From assembly GCF_018986435.1 (NCBI RefSeq), contig NZ_JAHMIN010000024.1, positions 48,560 through 112,559 on the forward strand: a stretch of 64,000 nt of DNA. The letters are read 5' to 3'. The notes under the pieces are model-generated. The model had not been told where the DNA came from and ran no database searches. It worked only from the letters and a program-made list of their open reading frames with translations. Positions 58,708 to 64,000 of this stretch are shown piece by piece (position 1 is the stretch's first letter; every line of letters starts with the position of its first letter). Origin of the DNA: Hahella sp. HN01. GTDB taxonomy: Bacteria; Pseudomonadota; Gammaproteobacteria; Pseudomonadales; Oleiphilaceae. A program made the translations under genes and the position numbers.

Positions 58708-59184
58708 ATGACGGTCAAAGTGGTAGAAGGCGATTTCTTGCAAGGGGCGTCCGCGAAATACGCCATTGTCGTAGGGAGATTTAACAGCTTTGTAGTGGAG
58801 AGCTTGCTGGAAGGCGCACTGGACGCTTTGCGTCGTCATGGCGTTGCGGAAAGTCAAATCACTGTTTATAGAGCGCCTGGCGCTTTTGAAATTCCTTTGC
58901 TGGCTCAGCAAGTTGCCGCACGTACCAAACCGGATGCGGTAATTGCTTTGGGCGCGGTGATCCGTGGCGGTACGCCTCATTTTGAGTATGTCGCAGGTGA
59001 GTGCGCCAAAGGGCTGGGTCAGGTCTCCCTGCAGGCGGGCATTCCTGTCGCATTCGGTGTACTGACTGTGGACAGCATTGAGCAAGCCATCGAGCGCTCA
59101 GGCACCAAAGCCGGCAACAAAGGGGCGGAAGCCGCGCTTTCAGCGTTGGAAATGGTCGGACTACTTCAGCAGGTAGGTGAATAA
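58708..59184 (+). CDS. ribH: 6,7-dimethyl-8-ribityllumazine synthase
   Basis: Condenses the pyrimidine and the four-carbon phosphate to lumazine. The 158-residue protein has [47 protein letters not shown] with the catalytic histidine, and [24 protein letters not shown]. The ATG at 58708 has GGAGAGAAG upstream. It follows ribBA by 21 bases and directly precedes nusB. Confidence 0.98.
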   Translation: MTVKVVEGDFLQGASAKYAIVVGRFNSFVVESLLEGALDALRRHGVAESQITVYRAPGAFEIPLLAQQVAARTKPDAVIALGAVIRGGTPHFEYVAGECAKGLGQVSLQAGIPVAFGVLTVDSIEQAIERSGTKAGNKGAEAALSALEMVGLLQQVGE

Positions 59185-59664
59185 GTGAGCGAACAACCGT
59201 CTTCAGGGCGCCCCATGTCCAAGGCGATGGAGAAGCGCCGCGCCGCCCGTAAACTGGCGCTGCAGGCGCTTTACCAATGGCGCGTCGCCGGCGCCTCCAT
59301 TTCTCAGATCGAAGCGGAATTCGCCGTGGATAACGATCTGCAACAAGTGGACAGGGATTTGTTCAAGGCGGTTTTATATGGCGTGCCCTCCAGTGTGAGT
59401 GAGCTTGATGCGCTATTACAGCCATTCGTTGACCGCAAACTGACGGATGTGGACCCGGTAGAATTGAGCTTGATCCGTATGGGAGCTTTCGAGTTGCGCT
59501 CGCGTATCGAAGTGCCCTATCGAGTGGTGATAAATGAAGCCGTTGAGCTTGCCAAGCAGTTTGGCGGAACGGATGGACATAAGTTCGTCAACAGCGTTCT
59601 GGATAAGCTGGCCCCGCAATTACGCCAGGCGGAAGTGGCCGCCGCCAAAAACAAGAAAAAGTAA
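59185..59664 (+). CDS. nusB: Transcription antitermination protein NusB
   Basis: NusB with NusE binds boxA RNA in rRNA antitermination. The 159-residue protein has a basic N-terminal stretch (KRRAARKLALQALYQWRVAG) and the all-helical NusB fold, with YRVVINEAVELAKQFGGTDGHKFVNSVLDKLA near the end. The start is GTG at 59185, directly after the ribH stop, with an AGGTG upstream. The ribH-nusB-thiL order is conserved. Confidence 0.97.
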   Translation: MSEQPSSGRPMSKAMEKRRAARKLALQALYQWRVAGASISQIEAEFAVDNDLQQVDRDLFKAVLYGVPSSVSELDALLQPFVDRKLTDVDPVELSLIRMGAFELRSRIEVPYRVVINEAVELAKQFGGTDGHKFVNSVLDKLAPQLRQAEVAAAKNKKK

Positions 59665-59694
59665 ATTGAGCGGATACGTCAGGTAGAGCGGCTA

Positions 59695-60672
59695 ATGGGT
59701 GAGTTCGAACTAATATCGCGCTACTTTCATGCGCCTTTCGCGAACTTCCCGGGTGCTGAGCGGCGGATTGAGACCGGAATTGGGGATGATTGCGCCGTTT
59801 TAGCTCCTCTGAGTGGTCGTCTCGTGATTTCTACTGATACCTGCGTATCTGGCGTCCACTTTCCGGTGGATGCATCTGCGGAAATGGTCGCCGCCCGCAG
59901 CCTTGGCTCCAGCGTTAGTGACTTAGCTGCGATGGGCGCTGAGCCTGTCGGGTTTACGCTGGCGTTAACTTTGCCAATTATCAATGAGGACTGGCTGCAG
60001 GGGTTTGGCTCTCAGTTGTTTGAGTCCGCCTTGGCTTGGAAGATTCCTCTCATTGGTGGGGATACGACGAAAGGCCCTCTTACTGTCACTGTAACGGTGT
60101 TTGGGCGTGTTCAAGATCATTGCCTATATCGTCACGGAGCCTCGCCCGGAGAGGATGTCTGGGTTTCCGGGGCTCTCGGTGACGCCGCCGCCGCTTTGTC
60201 TTTATTAGGGCGGCCGCATGCCTCTTTAACGCCTTTGGAGCGCCAGCTATACCAGCGCTATGAAAGTCCGCAGCCCCGTATAAAGCTGGGAAGCGAGTTG
60301 CAAGGTGTTGCGACCGCAGCCATTGATATTTCTGACGGGCTGGTAGCTGACTTGGCGCATATCTGTTCCGTCTCAAATTGCGGCGCGCTGATAGAAGAAG
60401 ATGCGATACCGCTGTCCTCCGCTTTACTGGCGACTTTCCCCAAAGAAGACGCATTGAACTTCGCCCTTCAGGGCGGGGATGACTATGAACTCTGCTTTAC
60501 CGCACCACAATCTGCGCGTGAACTTATTCAATCATTATCCGTTGATGTGGCGTTGAGCTGTATCGGAAGCTTGCGAAGGGAGTCGGGGGTCGCATTGCGA
60601 AGGCATGGAGAAGAGGTAAAGCTGGCTCCGAGGGGCGGATATGACCACTTTAAAGAGAACTCTGTAACGTGA
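59695..60672 (+). CDS. thiL: Thiamine-monophosphate kinase
   Basis: ThiL phosphorylates thiamine monophosphate to thiamine diphosphate. The 325-residue protein begins MGEFELISRYF and shows GIGDDCAVLAPLSGR (metal and nucleotide loop), STDTCVSGVHFPVDA, SDLAAMGAEP, GGDTTKGPLTV and AIDISDGLVADL. The ATG at 59695 follows nusB by 30 bases. The stop overlaps the pgpA start in GTGA. No TPP riboswitch is present, as expected for this salvage-type step. Confidence 0.97.
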   Translation: MGEFELISRYFHAPFANFPGAERRIETGIGDDCAVLAPLSGRLVISTDTCVSGVHFPVDASAEMVAARSLGSSVSDLAAMGAEPVGFTLALTLPIINEDWLQGFGSQLFESALAWKIPLIGGDTTKGPLTVTVTVFGRVQDHCLYRHGASPGEDVWVSGALGDAAAALSLLGRPHASLTPLERQLYQRYESPQPRIKLGSELQGVATAAIDISDGLVADLAHICSVSNCGALIEEDAIPLSSALLATFPKEDALNFALQGGDDYELCFTAPQSARELIQSLSVDVALSCIGSLRRESGVALRRHGEEVKLAPRGGYDHFKENSVT

Positions 60673-61184
60673 CTTTGACTACGCGCGCTGAATCTTCCTT
60701 TACACCGTCCGTTATAGCGACGCTGAAGTCGCCGACTCATTTGCTAGCGGCTGGTTTAGGGTCTGGCTTGGCTCCCTGGGCTCCAGGAACCTTTGGCTCC
60801 GCGTTGGCGGTGCTCATTTACATGGCCTCTTTGGCGCACTTGGGGCCATGGCTGCAATTGTCGGTTATCTTTGTGTCATCGATCTTGGGCGTTTACTTGT
60901 GTGGTAGAACCGCTAGCGACTGGGGAGTGCACGACCACAAGGCTATTGTGTGGGACGAGTTTGTCGGGCAATGGATAGCGTTGTTCCTGTTACCCTGGAA
61001 TAGTGTATTCGTCCTGCTGGCTTTTGTTTATTTTCGGCTATTTGATATCTGGAAGCCGTGGCCTATTCGATGGTGCGATCGTCATATCCATGGGGGGAAA
61101 GGAATTATGCTCGACGACCTGCTGGCTGGCGTCATGGCGTTGGCGGCGACGCAACTGACGATCTACTGCGCCGCGTTGTTTTAG
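60669..61184 (+). CDS. pgpA: Phosphatidylglycerophosphatase A
   Basis: PgpA removes phosphate from phosphatidylglycerophosphate in the inner membrane. The 171-residue protein has GLGSGLAPWAPGTFGSA, then a DWGVHDHKAIVWDEFVGQW active region, membrane helices (about 40-65, 95-115 and 145-170), and FDIWKPWPIRWCD. The start is GTG at 60669 overlapping the thiL stop. The thiL-pgpA pair is conserved in gammaproteobacteria. It ends four bases before a convergent small gene. Confidence 0.96.
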   Translation: MTLTTRAESSFTPSVIATLKSPTHLLAAGLGSGLAPWAPGTFGSALAVLIYMASLAHLGPWLQLSVIFVSSILGVYLCGRTASDWGVHDHKAIVWDEFVGQWIALFLLPWNSVFVLLAFVYFRLFDIWKPWPIRWCDRHIHGGKGIMLDDLLAGVMALAATQLTIYCAALF

Positions 61185-61188
61185 CGCC

Positions 61189-61419
61189 TCAATAGATTCT
61201 ATGCGCTCGCATCACTCTGGCGGCTTGGCTTTCGCCAGGCAGGAGCTGGGCGACTTTCAGGAAGCGGCGCAATCCCTCTTCTGCGCGTTCTTTAGCGGCG
61301 TAAGGTCCGCTATCAAAGCCTTCCCGTGTAGAAAAATACCACTTGTCGCCGACAGCGAAGAAGCGGTCGCTGCGAAACGGCGTCAAGCCGTCTTCACCTC
61401 TTCTGTTGGTAGTATCCAT
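61189..61419 (-). CDS. Small conserved protein, DUF6316-like
   Basis: A 76-residue protein starting MDTTNRRGEDG, with PFRSDRFFAVGDKWYFSTREGFDSGPYAAKERAEEGL as its core and no signal or membrane segment. It resembles small proteins I recall as DUF6316, with the RFF...WYF.TREG..GP pattern, from marine gammaproteobacteria; that name is from memory. The ATG at 61419 has AGAGGGA seven bases upstream, better than the ATG at 61440. It converges on pgpA with only four bases between stops. Function unknown. Confidence 0.7.
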   Translation of the reverse strand: MDTTNRRGEDGLTPFRSDRFFAVGDKWYFSTREGFDSGPYAAKERAEEGLRRFLKVAQLLPGESQAARVMRAHRIY

Positions 61420-61637
61420 ATTAAAGTCCCTCTTCTGCATAGATATAGTGTTGTTATCGTTTGATTAAAAAGTGGCACAACTTATTAAATTAGGCAAATG
61501 GGTTAGCCTATGCGTTATTTTGTTGGCTTAATAAGTGGCGCTACGAGGTTGCATAAGCCCTTCCGCCGTATGACAATTGAGCCCGTTTTATGAAAGCTCC
61601 TAAAGCTTCTTACGAAATAAAAGTTAAAGAGGATGAT

Positions 61638-62360
61638 ATGAAGGTTATTTGGTCCTGGCTCCGGTCGTCGCTTGTAGTGGCGTTAGCAATCGCCATTAGT
61701 GCGTGTGGAACGACGCGAGCGATTAAAACCTATGATGGTCAAACCCTGGGCGATGGCCAAGTGGCTAAAGTCATGGCTCCCGCTGAAATAGAGCTGCTTG
61801 AAATCGACGGCGTCTCGCAAAAAAACTTTCTCTTGGAAAACATTGATTTAACCTACGATATTTTGCCTGGCCAACGGACGCTTGTTTATCGTTACGCGAG
61901 CATCTGGGCTAAGCCAAGACAAAGCGATGATGGAAATGCCGAACATGTTGATACGGTTGCTACGGATCGTCTTCAAGTTACGGTGGATATGAAGCCCGGA
62001 CAGGTTTACACGTTCAGTTATGACAAGCCTGATAATAAACGCGAAGCGGCAGTCTTTGTGCGTAACCCTAAAATCGCTCTAGTTGATAGTGCGAATAGGA
62101 CCATTGGTGTAGGGGGCGCATATCAGCCAGTTGTTGTAGCTGCTACTCAGCCTACAGCTACTCAACCGTCTGCTACTGCGGCTACAGCTACAGTGAGCCC
62201 TGCTGTTGCAGCTGTTCAGCCTGGGCAAAGCGCTGTGCAGAATAATGTTTCAGCACTGCCATCAGACGCTGGCATTTCCCGTATTGAGGCATTAAAAGTG
62301 CTTTGGGAAAAGGCGTCGGCTGAAGAGAAGAAACAATTTCTTCACTGGGCTTTTAAGTAG
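61638..62360 (+). CDS. DUF2057-like lipoprotein with C-terminal extension
   Basis: A 240-residue predicted lipoprotein: signal sequence SSLVVALAIAISAC with lipobox near residue 22, then a beta-rich domain (about 25-160) with VMAPAEIELLEIDGV and LPGQRTLVYRYASIWA, resembling the YccT/DUF2057 family. A low-complexity Ala/Thr/Gln/Pro linker follows (about 165-205), then a short helical tail EALKVLWEKASAEEKKQFLHWAFK. The ATG at 61638 has AAGAGGA upstream; in-frame extension to 61590 is not signal-like. It is a single-gene unit. Confidence 0.75.
   Translation: MKVIWSWLRSSLVVALAIAISACGTTRAIKTYDGQTLGDGQVAKVMAPAEIELLEIDGVSQKNFLLENIDLTYDILPGQRTLVYRYASIWAKPRQSDDGNAEHVDTVATDRLQVTVDMKPGQVYTFSYDKPDNKREAAVFVRNPKIALVDSANRTIGVGGAYQPVVVAATQPTATQPSATAATATVSPAVAAVQPGQSAVQNNVSALPSDAGISRIEALKVLWEKASAEEKKQFLHWAFK
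62138..62215 (+). repeat. Low-complexity GCTACT/CAGCCT-type repeat inside the lipoprotein gene
   Basis: About 80 bases of imperfect GCTAC and CTCAGCC units encode alternating Ala-Thr with Gln-Pro (VAATQPTATQPSATAATAT). The units are out of exact register, so this is diverged microsatellite-like sequence. It forms the linker between the beta domain and the tail and could vary in length between strains. Confidence 0.6.
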
Positions 62361-62369
62361 TACCTTCTT

Positions 62370-62400
62370 CCCCGAAGGCTTGCCCTGTAAGACTTCGGGG
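62370..62400 (+). terminator. Hairpin after the DUF2057-like gene
   Basis: CCCCGAAG (62370-62377) and CTTCGGGG (62393-62400) form a perfect 8-bp stem with a 15-base loop, nine bases past the stop codon. The tail GTGACAAATTTT is only weakly T-rich. Confidence 0.5.
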
Positions 62401-62507
62401 GTGACAAATTTTCCTGGTGGGTCCAGAATAGACATTCAGTAATCCTCTCTAATTGTCCACAATCTTGAAATCAATATTGGTTGTGAGGCGTCAAAAGGGA
62501 GATATAA

Positions 62508-63287
62508 ATGTCTGTTCGAAAGCCTGCAGTCAGTGGACTATTCTACCCCGCCAACGCGAAAGATCTCTCTGAATCAGTGAGTCGCTATATCGCGGCGTCG
62601 GCCTCCTTTGATTATGCCCCCAAGGCGATTATCGCCCCTCATGCAGGCTATATTTACTCTGGTCCAATAGCGGGAGTGGCTTATAGCGCTCTGCGCAATT
62701 CAGCCAAACGGATCAGCAAGGTTGTATTGCTGGGGCCAAGCCATCGCGTTGCCTTTCGAGGAATCGCAGTCCCTTCCTCCGATGTATTCTCTACACCCCT
62801 TGGCAGCATTGTGGTCGATCTCGATAATCTGGCGAAGCTTGCCTTGCTCCCTCAGGTTATTACTTTGGATTCGGCGCATGCCCAGGAGCATAGTTTGGAA
62901 GTGCACCTGCCGTTCCTGCAGCGGTGCCTTGATGGCTTTGCACTCACACCCCTTGTGATAGGCGATGCTGACGCAGAATCAGTCGCAGAAGTTCTAGAGC
63001 TTTTGTGGGGAGGAGAGGAGACGCTGCTCGTCATTAGTACGGATCTGAGTCACTATCATGATTACGCAACAGCTTTAGATATTGATGCGGCGACAACTCG
63101 TGAAATTCTGGCTCTCCACCATGGTCTCACGGGAGATCAGGCCTGCGGCTGCAAAGGTGTAAACGGGCTTCTGCTGTTGGCTGGCCGTAAAGGAATGCAT
63201 ATTTCTTGTTTGGCCCAGGCTAACTCTGGTGATACCGCTGGCGATAAGCGTCGAGTTGTAGGGTATGCTTCCTATGCACTGTATTAA
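62508..63287 (+). CDS. amrB: AmmeMemoRadiSam system protein B (Memo-like)
   Basis: A 259-residue member of the MEMO1 family. It has MSVRKPAVSGLFYPAN at the start, IIAPHAGYIYSGPIAGVAYS, LLGPSHRVAFRGIAVP, QEHSLEVHLPFLQ and VISTDLSHYHDYATA. The histidine-rich positions match those that bind metal in Memo proteins, related to extradiol dioxygenases. The reaction is unknown. The ATG at 62508 has GGGAG upstream. It overlaps the AMMECR1 gene by 23 bases. The radical-SAM partner (amrS) is not in the window. Confidence 0.9.
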   Translation: MSVRKPAVSGLFYPANAKDLSESVSRYIAASASFDYAPKAIIAPHAGYIYSGPIAGVAYSALRNSAKRISKVVLLGPSHRVAFRGIAVPSSDVFSTPLGSIVVDLDNLAKLALLPQVITLDSAHAQEHSLEVHLPFLQRCLDGFALTPLVIGDADAESVAEVLELLWGGEETLLVISTDLSHYHDYATALDIDAATTREILALHHGLTGDQACGCKGVNGLLLLAGRKGMHISCLAQANSGDTAGDKRRVVGYASYALY

Positions 63288-63837
63288 TCTCTCGGACGAA
63301 GAAAAGAAGCGGCTATACGAAGTGGCTTCCCTCGCTATCGAGCAGGGGCTTATTTCTGGTGAAAGACGAATTATTGATCTGTCTGGGTATTCAGATACGC
63401 TGTGTCAGCCGGCGGCTACTTTTGTTACCGTCTTGAAACAAGGCGAATTACGCGGATGCATAGGTGTGTTGGAGGCTATCCGTCCTTTAGTCCAGGATGT
63501 GTCGCATAATGCTTTCAGCGCAGCATTTGAGGACCCCCGATTTACTGCTTTGAAGTCGGATGAATGGCCACTATGCGCATTGCATATCTCTGTGCTTACT
63601 CAGCCACAATTATTGCCAGTTACTTCTGAGCAGGATCTGGCGGGCAAACTGAAGGTGGGGGAGGATGGTTTGATACTTTCTTGGCGCGGGCGCCGGGCTA
63701 CATTTTTGCCATCTGTTTGGGAGCAACTCACTGATCCTGAAGACTTTATTGGTCAATTAAAGCGTAAGGCGGGCCTGGATAGAGGTTTCTGGGATAAGGA
63801 TATGAAGGCTGAAATATACCAGACTACGTACATATAG
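63265..63837 (+). CDS. amrA: AmmeMemoRadiSam system protein A (AMMECR1 domain)
   Basis: A 190-residue AMMECR1-domain protein with FVTVLKQGELRGCIGVLEA (the LRGCIG hallmark), AFEDPRFTALKSDEWP, LHISVLTQP and FLPSVWEQLTDPEDFIGQLKRKAGL. The ATG at 63265 overlaps the end of amrB; 63274 is an alternative. The function is unknown in any bacterium as far as I know. The tight overlap with amrB supports joint function. The ORF is complete but ends 20 bases before a possible insertion-sequence end. Confidence 0.91.
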   Translation: MLPMHCINLSDEEKKRLYEVASLAIEQGLISGERRIIDLSGYSDTLCQPAATFVTVLKQGELRGCIGVLEAIRPLVQDVSHNAFSAAFEDPRFTALKSDEWPLCALHISVLTQPQLLPVTSEQDLAGKLKVGEDGLILSWRGRRATFLPSVWEQLTDPEDFIGQLKRKAGLDRGFWDKDMKAEIYQTTYI

Positions 63838-63856
63838 CTCAGTATGGCTGCATCTA

Positions 63857-64000
63857 GGGAACCTCTGAATAACCCATAGTTATCCCAATATCCCTCTCCA
63901 TTGTGCATTTGGCCCAACCATATACTGCTTTTTCCAACAACTTTCGCCCCTTTCAGGGCGGAAGTGGGCCTATCGCCCTATATCCGCAGCTCTTTCCACA
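63857..64000. mobile_element. Possible left end of an insertion sequence (cut by window edge)
   Basis: The last 163 bases hold no ORF. GGGAACCTCTGAATAACCC (63857-63875), preceded by CTA, resembles terminal inverted repeats that I recall from IS5-like elements. No transposase or second end is in view, so this is tentative. A small CGCCC/GGGCG hairpin lies at 63945-63960. Confidence 0.3.

Noticed and set aside
61541..61565. Sigma-54 promoter candidate (TGGCGC then TTGCA) upstream of the DUF2057-like gene
   Set aside because: GG and GC are separated by 12 bases rather than the required 10.

Overview
The window is a chromosomal segment of a gammaproteobacterium. Gene order and protein sequences resemble pseudomonads and marine relatives. 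My impression is an Oceanospirillales-type marine bacterium such as Hahella, but that is recognition from memory and was not checked. Evidence includes: an aroQ-accB-accC operon; the tolC / nudF-yqiB-cpdA-yqiA neighbourhood; ponA-pilMNOPQ-aroK-aroB-damX-gltB-gltD-hemE in the order I recall from Pseudomonas aeruginosa; and a glyA, nrdR-ribD-ribE-ribBA-ribH-nusB-thiL-pgpA run. The DNA is densely coding. No tRNA, rRNA or CRISPR array was found, and no phage genes. The only hint of a mobile element is at the right edge.

Layout. 1-1518 (-): aroQ, accB and the start of accC (cut by the window edge). 1860-6830: a cyclic-di-GMP group, with a PleD-like diguanylate cyclase (-) divergent from a LapD-like receptor with dead GGDEF and EAL sites (+) and a DUF2333 protein. 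6863-8838 (-): an aldo/keto reductase overlapping an FAD oxidoreductase. 8989-15322: waaA converging on tolC, then nudF, yqiB, cpdA, yqiA and a lone gcvH. 15389-19514: an HDOD protein (-), rlmI (+), and an overlapping HAD phosphatase plus imelysin-like lipoprotein (-). 19755-24052 (+): rppH, ptsP and a patatin-like hydrolase. 24173-29557 (-): priA, a SPOR-domain protein, hslV, hslU and a DUF971 gene. 29718-31449 (+): rpmE and a short malic enzyme. 31558-39142: ponA (-) divergent from pilMNOPQ (+). 39272-49954 (+): aroK, aroB, damX, gltB, gltD, hemE. 49987-53501: radA (+) converging on a PilZ gene, and ettA (-). 53889-61184 (+): one-carbon, riboflavin, thiamine and lipid genes. 61189-64000: two small uncharacterised genes, the Memo/AMMECR1 pair, and a possible IS end.

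How the genes work together. Most are housekeeping: fatty acid initiation (acc), shikimate (aroQ, aroK, aroB), glutamate (gltBD), riboflavin (ribD/E/BA/H), haem (hemE), LPS Kdo transfer (waaA), peptidoglycan (ponA), protein quality control (hslUV), recombination/replication (radA, priA) and type IV pilus assembly. Signalling genes recur: one apparently active GGDEF enzyme with an intact inhibitory site, one inactive GGDEF-EAL receptor, a PilZ protein, an HDOD protein and a cAMP phosphodiesterase. The less ordinary points are the LapD-like receptor without LapG, a RibBA whose GTP cyclohydrolase half lacks its zinc cysteines, a predicted gltB leader hairpin behind a good promoter, a palindrome in the rpmE promoter region, the absence of argS from an otherwise conserved block, and the AmmeMemoRadiSam A/B pair without a visible radical-SAM partner next to a possible insertion-sequence end. 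I did not find a clearly new multi-gene system.
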